A stretch of 64,000 nucleotides of DNA from Streptomyces sp. Tu6071 (lineage in GTDB: Bacteria; Actinomycetota; Actinomycetes; Streptomycetales; Streptomycetaceae): positions 4,920,945 through 4,984,944 of the forward strand of contig NZ_CM001165.1 in the NCBI RefSeq assembly GCF_000213055.1, written 5' to 3'. The notes beneath the pieces were generated by a model. The model ran no database searches. It was not told where the DNA came from and worked only from the letters and a program-made list of their open reading frames with translations. This document shows, piece by piece, positions 18,310 to 27,047 of this stretch (position 1 is the stretch's first letter; every line of letters begins with the position of its first letter). Position numbers and translations under genes: made by a program.

Positions 18310-19500
18310 TCAGAGGTACTGCGTGTTGGGGGCGAGGCCGCACAGGATGCGGCCGTACAGCTCCAGGTTGGTGTTCGGGTGCATGATCGCGTGGAGGTTG
18401 AGCGTCTGGACGTCGCGCTCGATGCGCTGGATGGGCACGTGCGTGTACACCGAGGAGGCGCCGCTCGCCGTGTTCAGGATGTCGACGGCCTCCTTCGAGC
18501 GCTGGGACGCCGCCCCCGTGTCGAGGCGGACGCGGGCCCGCTCCTCCAGCGTCCACGGCTCGCCCGAGGCGTTCTTGCTGTCCACCAGGTCGGCGATGCG
18601 GTGCACGTGGAACTCGGACTCGTCGATCTTGACCGACGCCTCGGCGACCTGGAGGTGGGTCAGCGGGGCCTGGCTCTGGTCGGTGTACTCGGTGTAGGTG
18701 ATCTTCCGGCCGGGCAGCCGCTCGAAGAAGACGTCCCGGGCGCCCTTGGCCAGACCCAGCGCGGTGGCGCTGACCGTGGCGCACGCCGTCGGCATGATGG
18801 GCGCCCGGTGGATGAGCGCGTCGGCGTTGCTGCCGTGGCCGCTGTGTCCCTGGAGGATGCCGCCGAGCGGGATGTACCAGCCCTCCGGCACGAAGACGTC
18901 GTGGGCGACCGTGCTGACACTGCCCGAGCCGCGCAGCCCGGCGGTGTGCCAGTCGTCGACGATCTCCAGCGAGGCGAGCGGGATGAGGGTCATGACCGGC
19001 TGGTGGCTGCCGTCCGGCATGGCCAGCACCGCCGCGTTGGTGTTCCACCTGCTCTGCTTCGCCCCGCTGTTGAACGACCACCTGCCGTTGACCACGATGC
19101 CGCCCTCGGCGGGCACCGCCATGGCCGTGGCGCTGATGATGCCGCTCACCAGGTCGTCCGGCGAGGCGAACACCTCGTCCTGGACCGCGTCGGGGAAGAG
19201 GCCCGCGACCCACGCGCTGATGGACCACACCCCGGCGGTCCACGAAGCCGATCCGTCGCCCCTGGCCAGCTCCGCGAGGACCTCCACCTGGGTCCTCATG
19301 TCGGACTCGTAGCCGCCGAGGCGTGCGGGGAGCCGGGTGCGCAGGAGGCCGGCCTCGGCCATCGCCTTGACGGTGCCCTCGTGCAGTTGGCGGTTCTCCT
19401 CGCCCCAGGCCGCGTTCTCCCGCAGCGTCGGCACGAGGCGTGCCGCGCGGGCGACGAGGTCGGCACGGGTCGGCGAGTCCGCAAGGTCGGTGGTGTCCAT
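18310..19500 (-). CDS. Acyl-CoA-dehydrogenase-like flavin-dependent oxygenase or dehydrogenase
   Basis: This 396-residue protein starts at ATG 19500 with GAGGAG upstream. The N-terminal helical domain (RLPARLGGYESD) is followed by the beta-domain (VVNGRWSFNSGAKQSRW) and GLRGSGSVST, matching the group D flavin monooxygenases (HsaA/DszC type) that are built on the acyl-CoA dehydrogenase fold. These need reduced flavin from a separate reductase, which the SgcE6-type protein could supply. Promoter element 4 precedes it on the same strand, tying it to the pathway. It is a distant paralogue of the 33414-34655 product. The substrate is unknown. Confidence 0.8.
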   Translation of the reverse strand: MDTTDLADSPTRADLVARAARLVPTLRENAAWGEENRQLHEGTVKAMAEAGLLRTRLPARLGGYESDMRTQVEVLAELARGDGSASWTAGVWSISAWVAGLFPDAVQDEVFASPDDLVSGIISATAMAVPAEGGIVVNGRWSFNSGAKQSRWNTNAAVLAMPDGSHQPVMTLIPLASLEIVDDWHTAGLRGSGSVSTVAHDVFVPEGWYIPLGGILQGHSGHGSNADALIHRAPIMPTACATVSATALGLAKGARDVFFERLPGRKITYTEYTDQSQAPLTHLQVAEASVKIDESEFHVHRIADLVDSKNASGEPWTLEERARVRLDTGAASQRSKEAVDILNTASGASSVYTHVPIQRIERDVQTLNLHAIMHPNTNLELYGRILCGLAPNTQYL

Positions 19501-19559
19501 GGATTCTCCTCGGGAAGCGTGGACAGGAGGCGGGCTCCCGGTGACCGGAGCCCTGGACC

Positions 19560-19600
19560 ACCGTGGCAGGCACCGGTGCGGGTGACATCTCCTGGGTTGC
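19560..19600 (-). promoter_or_regulatory. Cluster promoter element 4 (minus strand, for 18310-19500)
   Basis: Read on the minus strand, GCA is at 19600-19598 and GAGATG at 19591-19586. CACGGT follows 20 bp later. It lies 60 bp upstream of the start codon. Confidence 0.6.
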
Positions 19601-19703
19601 GGGGGAGTGGCGAACCCGTCACGAACGCGCGCGGGGCCGCCCTCGTCCCCACCCCACCCGCCCCTCCGGCCACCTCGCGAAACGGCTTCCGCCGGACAAC
19701 TCC

Positions 19704-19774
19704 GCACGCTGGAAGAATCTCTGCGCAGAACCCGCAATCTGGAAGACGCCTGAGGGGTCGTCAGCCCTGATGAT
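19704..19774 (+). promoter_or_regulatory. Cluster promoter element 5, doubled (for 19836 acyltransferase)
   Basis: The main copy has GCA at 19734 and AAGACG at 19743, with GATGAT 20 bp later. A partial second copy (GCA at 19704, then GGAAGAATC) sits exactly 30 bp upstream, three helical turns, suggesting cooperative binding. Confidence 0.55.
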
Positions 19775-19835
19775 GCACCCCGAACCGCGTAGCGGCTTCC
19801 GGCCGACTCCGCCCGACGAGGAGACAGGTGCACCC

Positions 19836-21029
19836 ATGACCGAGCCAACAGCCCACCGTCCAGGCAGACTTCCCTCCCTGACCGCCTTACGATTCGTTGC
19901 CGCGCTCCTGGTCTTCATCTTCCATTCGCACTATCTGGGCGTCTTCAGGAACACCTCGGTCGAGAAGCACTACGACTTCATCACCAACAGCGCCGGAGGG
20001 GTCGGCGTCTCGTTCTTCTTCGTGCTCAGCGGATTCGTGCTGACCTGGGTGGCGAAGCCGACCGACACCATGGGCGGGTTCTGGCGGCGCCGGTTCTTCA
20101 AGATCTACCCCAGCCACCTCGTGGTCTGGCTGGTCATCCTGGCCATGCTGCTCGTCTCGGGCACCGCGACCGAGAGCGGGCCCGCCATTGCCAACCTGTT
20201 CCTGGTGAACGCCTGGGTGCCGGAGATGAACAACCTCATCTTCGCGGTCAACGGGGTGACGTGGTCGTTGTCGGCGGAGATAGCCTTCTACCTGCTCTTC
20301 CCGTTCCTGATCATCGGCATCAGGAAGATCCCGGCCCGCCACCTCTGGTACTGGGCCGCGGGTGTCGCGCTGCTGGCGCTGTCCGTGCCGCTGCTGTCGA
20401 AGACCTTCCTGCCGGACTCGCCGGTCTTCCCCGGCTACGACGAGTTCTCCTGGCCGCAGATGTGGTTCGCCTACCAGTTCCCGCTGGTGCGCTGCCTGGA
20501 GTTCGTCGTCGGCATCCTCTTCGCCCGCATCGTCCTGAGCGAACAGTGGGGCCGCGTCCGCCTGGCCCCGGCCCTGCTCAGTGTGGTCGCGGTCTACGTG
20601 GTGTCGCTCTGGCTGCCGCAGCTGTGGTCCTTCGCGGCGCCCTACTCCTTCCCGCTCGGCCTGCTCGTCGCGGCCGTCGCCGCCCGGGACATCGAGGGCA
20701 GGGACACCCTGCTCGCCCGTCGCCCGCTGGTCTGGCTGGGCGAGATCTCGTACGCGTTCTTCCTGATCCACCTCAACGTGCTGAACTCGGCGCAGGCGGC
20801 GTTCAAGGGGCAGTGGATGGGGTACGGCGCGTTCGAGAAGACGTCGTGGAGCACGCCGGTTGCCGTGCTGTTCCTGCTCGGCTGCCTCGCCGTCAGCATC
20901 GTCCTGGCCTGGCTGCTCTACCGGTGCGTCGAGATGCCGGCCATGCGGAGATGGTCCAGGCCGCGCCCCCGCCCCTCCGCGCGGGTGGGCGGCACCGGCG
21001 AGGTCAAGGCCCCCGCGACCGGCGCCTGA
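19836..21029 (+). CDS. Acyltransferase family 3 (OafA/YrhL-type) membrane O-acyltransferase with a TTA codon
   Basis: This 397-residue protein has about ten membrane helices. The family signature LTALRFVAALLVFIFHSHY near residues 15-33 contains the catalytic histidine, and FFVLSGFVLTWVAK and RRRFFKIYPSHL follow. Such proteins acylate sugars or other hydroxyls at the membrane, or modify a metabolite during export. The start at ATG 19836 follows GAGGAG. Codon 18 is TTA (19887-19889), the rare leucine codon read by the bldA tRNA, so translation is probably tied to development. No other in-frame TTA was noticed in the cluster. Confidence 0.88.
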   Translation: MTEPTAHRPGRLPSLTALRFVAALLVFIFHSHYLGVFRNTSVEKHYDFITNSAGGVGVSFFFVLSGFVLTWVAKPTDTMGGFWRRRFFKIYPSHLVVWLVILAMLLVSGTATESGPAIANLFLVNAWVPEMNNLIFAVNGVTWSLSAEIAFYLLFPFLIIGIRKIPARHLWYWAAGVALLALSVPLLSKTFLPDSPVFPGYDEFSWPQMWFAYQFPLVRCLEFVVGILFARIVLSEQWGRVRLAPALLSVVAVYVVSLWLPQLWSFAAPYSFPLGLLVAAVAARDIEGRDTLLARRPLVWLGEISYAFFLIHLNVLNSAQAAFKGQWMGYGAFEKTSWSTPVAVLFLLGCLAVSIVLAWLLYRCVEMPAMRRWSRPRPRPSARVGGTGEVKAPATGA

Positions 21030-21043
21030 ACCGCCGTACCCCC

Positions 21044-21080
21044 TCCGCCCGGTACCCCGTCACGACGGGTACCGGGCGGA
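21044..21080. terminator. Hairpin terminator
   Basis: A 14-bp stem (21044-21057 with 21067-21080), extendable with one bulge, lies between the convergent acyltransferase and MFS genes. Confidence 0.8.
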
Positions 21081-21087
21081 ACCCTGC

Positions 21088-22671
21088 TCAGGGCGCGCTC
21101 GTCCCGGCGCCGTCGGCCACCGCCCCCGGGGCCTCGGACGCGGGGCCCTCGGTCTCGGGGGCCCCCTCCTTCTTCTGGCCCAGCGTCATCCAGGCCAGGA
21201 CGACGACCAGCGCGATGACCACGATGCCGACGACGGCCACGGTGTTGAGCCCGTCGGTGAAGGCGCTGTGGGCAGAGGCCAGCAGCGAACGGGCCTGGGC
21301 GGCCGGGAGGTCGGCGGCGGCGGCGACCGCCTCGGCCAGTGTCTGCCGGGCCTCGGGCACCGGCGAGGAGGACATGCCGGACTGGTAGACCGCCCCGCAG
21401 ATGCTGCCGAGCAGCGCCAGGCCGAGCGTCGAGCCGAGGAGGTTGCTCGTCTCCGACATCGACGCCGCCGAGCCCGCCTTCTCGGGCGGGGCCGCCCCGA
21501 CGATCAGGCTGGTGCCGAGCACGAACATCGGCGCGATGCCCAGTGCCACCAGCGCCACGCTCAGCGACACCAGGGCGGCGCTGCTGTCGCTGGTCACGGT
21601 GGTGAGCAGGATCAGGCCCACGAAGCACAGCACGAGGCCGCCGAGGATCGCGGTGCGCGACTGGATGCGCCGGGTCAGCACCGGGGTGACCACCACGCCG
21701 ATCGCGATGCCCACCCCGGTCGGCGCCTGCCACAGCCCGGCCTGCTCCGGGTCCAGCCCGAGCACGCTCTGGATGAACTGGCTGGTCGGCAGGCCCAGAC
21801 CGGCGAGCGTCCCGGAGGCGAGCAGCATCGCCAGCAGGGAGCTGCTGAACTTCGTGTTGCGGAACAGCCGCAGATCGAGCAGCGGGTTGCTCAGCCGCAA
21901 CTGCCGCAGGGTGAACACGACCCCGAACACGACACCCACGACGATGGCGACGATCGCCCCCGCGGGCGAGCTGTCGTCGCCGCCGGCCGCGAGCTGCTTG
22001 ATGCCGTAGATGATCGGCAGGATCGCGGCGAGCGACAGGACCACGCTCAGCAGGTCGAGGCGGTTGGCCTCGCGGTCGCGGTACTCGGGCAGCAGGATGG
22101 GCCCGAAGATCAGCAGGAGCACCATGACCGGGATGCTGATCAGGAAGACCGAGCCCCACCAGAAGTGCTGGAGCAGGACCCCGCCGATGACCGGCCCGAG
22201 CGCGGCCCCGCCGAAGTTGCAGAAGGCCCACAGGGAGATCGCGGTGCCCATCTGCTTCGGGTTGCGGAACATGTTGCTGATCAGGGCCAGCGTCGAGGGG
22301 GACAGCGTCGCCGCGGCGATGCCGAGGAGCGCGCGGGCGATGATCAGCATCAGCGGGCTGGTCGAGAACGCGGCGAGCACCGAAGCCGCGGCGAAGGCGC
22401 TCGCGCCGATCAGCAGCAGCTTGCGGCGGCCGATCCGGTCACCGAGCGTCCCCATGGTGATCATGAAACCGGCGAGCATGAAGCCGTAGATGTCGGTGAT
22501 CCACAGCTGTTCGGTGCCGCTCGCGCCCAGGTCGGCGCTCAGGTGGGGCAGTGCCAGGAACAGGACCCCGATGTCGAAGGCGACGAGCAGCGTGGGCAGC
22601 GCCAGTGCGGCCAGGCCCAGCCATTCCCGCCGCCCGGCCCGTGGGGGAGCCTCCTGCGTCGTGTCACTCAT
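21088..22671 (-). CDS. MFS drug efflux transporter (EmrB/QacA, DHA2, 14-helix)
   Basis: This 527-residue membrane protein starts at ATG 22671 after AAAGGA. The motifs DIYGFMLAGFMITMGTLGDR and RALLGIAAATLSPSTLALI are the conserved motif A and C regions of DHA2 proton-coupled exporters. Its length and hydrophobicity fit 14 helices, with a charged C-tail. It probably exports the enediyne or intermediates and so contributes to self-protection. No shared promoter element was found in the short upstream gap; regulation may differ or be constitutive. Confidence 0.9.
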   Translation of the reverse strand: MSDTTQEAPPRAGRREWLGLAALALPTLLVAFDIGVLFLALPHLSADLGASGTEQLWITDIYGFMLAGFMITMGTLGDRIGRRKLLLIGASAFAAASVLAAFSTSPLMLIIARALLGIAAATLSPSTLALISNMFRNPKQMGTAISLWAFCNFGGAALGPVIGGVLLQHFWWGSVFLISIPVMVLLLIFGPILLPEYRDREANRLDLLSVVLSLAAILPIIYGIKQLAAGGDDSSPAGAIVAIVVGVVFGVVFTLRQLRLSNPLLDLRLFRNTKFSSSLLAMLLASGTLAGLGLPTSQFIQSVLGLDPEQAGLWQAPTGVGIAIGVVVTPVLTRRIQSRTAILGGLVLCFVGLILLTTVTSDSSAALVSLSVALVALGIAPMFVLGTSLIVGAAPPEKAGSAASMSETSNLLGSTLGLALLGSICGAVYQSGMSSSPVPEARQTLAEAVAAAADLPAAQARSLLASAHSAFTDGLNTVAVVGIVVIALVVVLAWMTLGQKKEGAPETEGPASEAPGAVADGAGTSAP

Positions 22672-22864
22672 GGCGATCCTTTCTCACGTCACCGCCGAGG
22701 ACGGCGCCGCGCGGCGCCGTTTCCCGGTAGTCGGAGCAGACGCCGGGATTCCGACACGCGCGCCCGCCGGGCGAGCGGCCCGGGACGGTGTCCTCGCGGG
22801 CCGCTCCCCGGGGGCGGGGCGAGGGGGACGGCCCGCTTCCGGTGGTCGTGGACCGGGCGGGCGC

Positions 22865-23623
22865 CTACTGGCGTACGGCCCCCGTCGCCCGGTCGAGGCG
22901 GCCGACGTGGTCCTTCCGGCCGCGTCGCCGGGCCGTGAACTCCAGGTACGCCTGCGCGCCCAGCAGGTGGAGAATCCACGCCCCCCAGCTGGTGGCCTCG
23001 ATGAGGACCTGGATGTTCACCTGGAGACCCCAGTGCAGCATCATCCAGGCCACGATGCGGCCGTAGGTCGTGAACAGCGCGAGCGAGAAGCTGTAGACCA
23101 TCCAGCGGCGGTGCTCGGCGTACCGGTGCACCCGCGCCTTGTACCAGGCGTACAGCGTCGTGCCCAGCCACAGGACCGCGCCGGTGGCGAGGCCGGTGCT
23201 GCCCTGGTTGGCGCGGTGCGGCACCAGGACGAACAGCACGATGAGCGACGTCGGGATCACCGCGCCGAACACGTACACCCGGCCGACGAGGCGGTGCACC
23301 CTCGGGCGCGTGCGGCGCAGGTGGGGCCAGACCTGGAGCATCATCGTCACCAGGGCCAGGTTGCCCGTGACCACGTGGGCGACCAGGAACGCGAAGTGCG
23401 GGTGGAAGCCCGGGTCGAGCTGGCTGCGGGAGGCGGTCTCGTCCGTGGTGAAGTAGTGCGGGAACGCGTACAAAACGTTGAAGAGCACGGCGAGGCCCAC
23501 CACGCCGTACCAGGGGTAGTACCTCTTCCACCAGGGCCGATCCGCACCGGCTGCGGGTCGCTGCTCGGTGCCGGGGGCGTCGGGCGGGGCCTGGAGGCCC
23601 GTCTGTGGACTGTTCTGCGACAT
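22865..23623 (-). CDS. DUF2306-family integral membrane protein
   Basis: This 252-residue protein starts at ATG 23623, preceded by GAGGACAGG. A longer in-frame start at 23710 is rejected because promoter element 6 would fall inside it. After a polar N-terminus there are about six to seven membrane helices with several histidines (FPHYFTTDE, FLVAHVVTGNLAL, HRLVGRVYVF, EHRRWMVYSF). This is the pattern of DUF2306 proteins, which may bind haem or carry electrons but have no assigned function. The promoter element marks it as part of the pathway regulon. Confidence 0.75.
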   Translation of the reverse strand: MSQNSPQTGLQAPPDAPGTEQRPAAGADRPWWKRYYPWYGVVGLAVLFNVLYAFPHYFTTDETASRSQLDPGFHPHFAFLVAHVVTGNLALVTMMLQVWPHLRRTRPRVHRLVGRVYVFGAVIPTSLIVLFVLVPHRANQGSTGLATGAVLWLGTTLYAWYKARVHRYAEHRRWMVYSFSLALFTTYGRIVAWMMLHWGLQVNIQVLIEATSWGAWILHLLGAQAYLEFTARRRGRKDHVGRLDRATGAVRQ

Positions 23624-23666
23624 GCCTGTCCTCGGCTCTCTCGCGGCGGGGCTGAAGCGCACGTAG

Positions 23667-23707
23667 AGCATCGGGCCTGAAACCCCCGACGGCATCTTCG
23701 TACGTGC
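23667..23707 (-). promoter_or_regulatory. Cluster promoter element 6 (minus, for DUF2306 gene)
   Basis: On the minus strand GCA is at 23707-23705 and AAGATG at 23698-23693, with GATGCT 20 bp later. Fifteen consecutive bases are shared with element 12 upstream of the condensation enzyme. Confidence 0.65.
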
Positions 23708-23830
23708 CATGTTCCGCCTTTCCAGGGCGAGTTGAGGACAAGTCACCGACTCTGGGGCTGAATTCCGCCGCTCCGCGCCCCGGCGCCCACCGCCCGGTAC
23801 GGGGACACGCGCACCGCTCGTGAGCGGCCC

Positions 23831-23872
23831 GCAATCCAGGAGATGCCCGGCTCCGGCCGCAGAGCACATGGT
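23831..23872 (+). promoter_or_regulatory. Cluster promoter element 7 (for 24123 flavoprotein)
   Basis: GCA is at 23831 and GAGATG at 23840, with CATGGT 21 bp later. Confidence 0.65.
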
Positions 23873-24122
23873 GAAGCGCGTGGGTGGTGACGGTGGCAGC
23901 CGATCCCGCTGTGACGGCTGCCACCGCTCCCCGGGCGGGCGACGGGCGGCTCCTCCGCTCCGACGCCGTGTCCCCCGTCGCCCTCCACCCGGCCCCCTCG
24001 CACCCCCGGACGGCCGGAGCACCGGTCTGTCCGCGCGACCCCGAGCACGGGAACCGCGGATTCCCGACCTGCCCCGCACGACTTCCCGACATCCCCCGCA
24101 CGACCCCCAGGAGGTGGGCTGA

Positions 24123-25541
24123 ATGCCCCAGGAAACATCCCGGCCGACGGCCGACGGCGACCCGACCCGCGCCGTCGTGCTGGGCGGCAGCATCGCCGGG
24201 CTGTTCGCGGCCCGTGTGCTCGCCGAGGCGTACGACGAGGTGGTCGTCGTGGACAGGGACGCGGTCACCGGGGTGGACGGTCCACGCCGCGGCCGTCCCC
24301 AGGGCAAGCACATCAACGCCATGCACGTGCGCGGCAGGGTGGTGATGGAGGAGCTGTACCCCGGCATCACCGACCAGCTCGTCGCCGACGGCGTCCCGAT
24401 CGGCGACTTCTCCGGCTCCGTCCGCTGGTACTTCCGCGGCCGTCCCGTCAAGCGCGCCGACATCGGCTTCATCGCGGTGCCCGCCACGGCGCCGCTGATG
24501 GAGCGCCGCATCCGCGAACGCACCGCCGAGCTGGCCAACGTCCGCTTCGCCGAGGGCTGCGACATCCTGGGCCTGGCCGCCAGCGCCGACCACGCGCGGG
24601 TGACCGGCGTCAAGATCCAGCGCCGGGGCAAGACCGCCGAGACGATCGCCGCCGACCTCGTCGTCGACGCGACCGGGCGCGGCTCGCGCACCCCCCTGTG
24701 GCTGGAGGAGATGGGCTACCCGCGCGTCGCGGAGGAGCGGACCGACATCGGTCTGGGCTACGTCACGCAGAACTACCGGATGAAGGCGGACCCGTACCAC
24801 GGCGACCTCGCCATCATCGCCGTCGCCCACCCCGAGGTGCCCCGCGGCGTCATCTTCACCAAGACCGAGGGCGACACGACCCTGATGACGGTCTACGGCA
24901 TCCTCGGCGACCACCCGCCGACCGACCAGCAGGGGCTCTACCAGTTCGTCAAGCGCCTGCCCGTCCCCGACATCCACGAGGCGCTGCAGCACGCGGAACC
25001 GGTCGACGAGCCGGTCGCCTTCCGCTTCCCCACCACACAGCGCCGCCGCTACGAGGACATGCCCCGCTTCCCGTCGGGCCTCCTGGTCATCGGCGACGCG
25101 GTGTCGTGCTTCAACCCGGTCTACGCGCAGGGCATGACGGTCGCGGCGATGTCCGCCCTGACCCTGCGCCGCCACCTCCACTCCGGGGCCACGCCGGACG
25201 GGCGGCAGTACTTCCGCGACCTGGCCCACGACGTCATCGACCCGCCCTGGGAGATGACCCGCACCGTCGACCTCGGCTTCGACGGGGTCGAGGGCAAGCG
25301 GGACCTCAAGGTGCGGGTGGGCCAGCGCTACCTGGCGATGGTGCAGACGGCGGCGACCCGCGACCCCGTGGTCACCCGCGGGTACATGCGCGCCGCCGGG
25401 ATGCTCGACCGGCCGGAGCAGCTGATGCGGCCCGCGATGATCCTCAGGGTCCTGCTGAACGCGCTGCGCGGCCCCGCCGGGCGCGCCGCCGTCCCGCCGG
25501 CCCTCGCCGACCCCGCCCCGAGCCGCTCGGGAGCCCGCTGA
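24123..25541 (+). CDS. FAD-dependent monooxygenase/halogenase-like protein (candidate SgcC3 position)
   Basis: This 472-residue protein starts at ATG 24123 after AGGAGGTGGG. The N-terminal dinucleotide motif is GGSIAG followed by an acidic strand end (VVVVDRD). The second FAD motif GLLVIGDAVSCFNPVYAQGM is near residue 320. Both are typical of p-hydroxybenzoate-hydroxylase-fold flavoproteins. The tryptophan motif WxWxIP of standard FADH2 halogenases was not seen. In a C-1027-like beta-tyrosine branch a flavin halogenase acts on carrier-bound beta-tyrosine. This gene, followed directly by the free carrier protein, is the best candidate for that step, but an aromatic or core hydroxylase is equally compatible with the sequence. 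Confidence 0.75.
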   Translation: MPQETSRPTADGDPTRAVVLGGSIAGLFAARVLAEAYDEVVVVDRDAVTGVDGPRRGRPQGKHINAMHVRGRVVMEELYPGITDQLVADGVPIGDFSGSVRWYFRGRPVKRADIGFIAVPATAPLMERRIRERTAELANVRFAEGCDILGLAASADHARVTGVKIQRRGKTAETIAADLVVDATGRGSRTPLWLEEMGYPRVAEERTDIGLGYVTQNYRMKADPYHGDLAIIAVAHPEVPRGVIFTKTEGDTTLMTVYGILGDHPPTDQQGLYQFVKRLPVPDIHEALQHAEPVDEPVAFRFPTTQRRRYEDMPRFPSGLLVIGDAVSCFNPVYAQGMTVAAMSALTLRRHLHSGATPDGRQYFRDLAHDVIDPPWEMTRTVDLGFDGVEGKRDLKVRVGQRYLAMVQTAATRDPVVTRGYMRAAGMLDRPEQLMRPAMILRVLLNALRGPAGRAAVPPALADPAPSRSGAR

Positions 25542-25886
25542 CCGGGCTCCGGTCCCGCGCGCCCGCGCTCCCGCGCGGTGCCCGGCGACCCGCTGTCGCT
25601 CCCGCGGGCGGGGGACGGCAGTTCAGGAGATGCGCCGCGATCACCGGGGCTGCGAGAGTCGGACACGGTGGTGCCGGAACCGACGCGGGTCCGGCCGGGA
25701 CGGGCGTCCCGCCTCCGGGCGACACCGGGCCGGACGCCCGTCCCCCACCGCGCCGCCGCCGCTACGGGGGGAGCGGCGGCGGCCCCCGCCTCCCACGCAG
25801 AGCTTCGCGCCATCCGGGCGTCCGGCCCGCGGGCACGCCCCGAACCACGACCCCGCACTTCCCGAAAAACTGTGAGGAGCAGTGAC
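25542..25886. other. Leader region of the carrier-protein operon
   Basis: This 345-bp region holds promoter element 8 near its upstream end and then about 227 bp of GC-rich leader. An open frame crosses it in phase with the carrier protein, but no start with a good ribosome binding site precedes 25887. Confidence 0.55.
25618..25659 (+). promoter_or_regulatory. Cluster promoter element 8 (carrier protein/dioxygenase operon)
   Basis: GCA is at 25618 and GAGATG at 25627, with GAGAGT 21 bp later. Confidence 0.6.
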
Positions 25887-26141
25887 ATGACCACTCAGCA
25901 GCCGGCGGCCCCCGCGGACATCGCGCAGCGGATCGCCGCCATCTGGACGGACGTCCTCGGGCCGGGCTCCGACCGCGCGGGCGCCACCTTCGTCGAGCTC
26001 AACGGGCAGTCCATCGCGGCCGTGCGCATCGCCGCCGGGATCGAGGAGCAGCTCGGCATCACGCTCGACATCGGCGACCTGTTCGAGGACCCGGACCTGG
26101 AAACGCTCACCCGGGACATACTCGCCCGCATCGAGGGGTGA
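25887..26141 (+). CDS. Free-standing peptidyl carrier protein (SgcC2-type)
   Basis: This 84-residue single carrier domain starts at ATG 25887 after GAGGAG. Ser46 or so in ELNGQSIAAV is the phosphopantetheine attachment site (LGGxS-type motif with Asn in place of the first Gly). IWTDVLG near residue 20 is the typical helix 1 of NRPS carriers. In C-1027, beta-tyrosine is tethered to SgcC2 for chlorination and hydroxylation, then transferred by SgcC5. This protein probably plays that part. It is followed 5 bp later by an Fe/oxoglutarate oxygenase. Confidence 0.9.
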   Translation: MTTQQPAAPADIAQRIAAIWTDVLGPGSDRAGATFVELNGQSIAAVRIAAGIEEQLGITLDIGDLFEDPDLETLTRDILARIEG

Positions 26142-26146
26142 AGGCG

Positions 26147-27028
26147 ATGGCCGAACTGACCCACGTGACCCCGGACACCCCGCTCGACGAGGTCGTCGGA
26201 ATCCTGGAACGACAAGGGGCGGTGATCGTCGAGGAGTTCGTCGATCCCGCGACGCTCGCCGGGCTCCGGGAGGACCTCGGCCTCGGCCTGGAGACGGCCG
26301 GCTACAGCGAGAGCGGCTACGACGGGAAGAAGACCAAACGCCTGTCCAGCCTCTTCCACCGCTCGCCGCGCCACATGACCGAGGTGGTCCTCCAGCCGCA
26401 GTTCCTCGGCGCGGCCCGGCGCCTGCTGCAACAGCCCACGCACATGTGGATCGGCAAGATCCGGATGGAGGTCACCCCCAGCGTCCAGGTCAGCTTCACC
26501 CAGGCGATCAGGATCGACCCCGGCCAGGGCAGGCAGCCCCTGCACCGGGACGACGCGATGCACCTGTGGCGGCACCCGGGACCGCCGTGCCGGCTCCAGC
26601 TCATGCTGGCGCTGAACGACTTCACCAGCGCCAACGGCGCGACCCTGGTCATCCCCGGCAGCCACCACTGGGACGACGAACGGGCGCCCACGTACGCCGA
26701 GGCGGTCCCGGCGGTCATGCCCGCGGGGTCCGCCCTCCTGTGGCCGGGCGGGGTGTACCACGGGGGCGGCGCCAACACCACCGACTCCCCGCGGTACAGC
26801 CTTTCCGTCGCGCTCGACCTGGGCAACCTGCGGCAGGAGGAGAACCAGTACCTCGCCGTCCCCCGGGAGACCGTGATGACGCTTCCGGAGGAGGTGCAGA
26901 GGCTGCTCGGCTGGGACCGCTGCCCGCCCGGCCTCGGCCAGGTCGAGACGCAGGACCCGCACCTGCTGCTGGAGCGGACGCAGGAGGAACTGGCCACCCG
27001 GCCCCGCGGGGCGAATCCGCTGAAGTAG
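26147..27028 (+). CDS. Phytanoyl-CoA dioxygenase-family Fe(II)/2-oxoglutarate oxygenase
   Basis: This 293-residue protein is placed at ATG 26147, with GAGGGG 8 bp upstream inside the carrier gene end; GTG 26138 is an alternative that overlaps the carrier stop. The iron triad is visible as HRDD (His and Asp, about residues 138-141) and a distal histidine in GGVYHGGG near 208. An arginine for 2-oxoglutarate follows in SPRYSLSV. PhyH enzymes often hydroxylate acyl groups on CoA or carrier proteins. Coupling to the free carrier protein suggests oxidation of the carrier-bound amino acid, an inference not part of the canonical C-1027 route. Confidence 0.85.
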   Translation: MAELTHVTPDTPLDEVVGILERQGAVIVEEFVDPATLAGLREDLGLGLETAGYSESGYDGKKTKRLSSLFHRSPRHMTEVVLQPQFLGAARRLLQQPTHMWIGKIRMEVTPSVQVSFTQAIRIDPGQGRQPLHRDDAMHLWRHPGPPCRLQLMLALNDFTSANGATLVIPGSHHWDDERAPTYAEAVPAVMPAGSALLWPGGVYHGGGANTTDSPRYSLSVALDLGNLRQEENQYLAVPRETVMTLPEEVQRLLGWDRCPPGLGQVETQDPHLLLERTQEELATRPRGANPLK

Positions 27029-27047
27029 CGCCGCCCGTCCGCCGGAA

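Larger units (their letters stand above)
23624..24122. other. Divergent intergenic region with two promoter elements
   Basis: This 499-bp region separates the DUF2306 gene and the flavoprotein gene. It holds promoter element 6 (minus) and element 7 (plus), 124 bp apart. The flavoprotein leader is about 250 bp. No gene was recognised inside. Confidence 0.6.

Noticed and set aside
23624..23710. Longer N-terminus for the DUF2306 protein starting at ATG 23710
   Set aside because: Promoter element 6 and its -10 hexamer would then lie inside the coding region, and the added residues are not membrane- or family-like.
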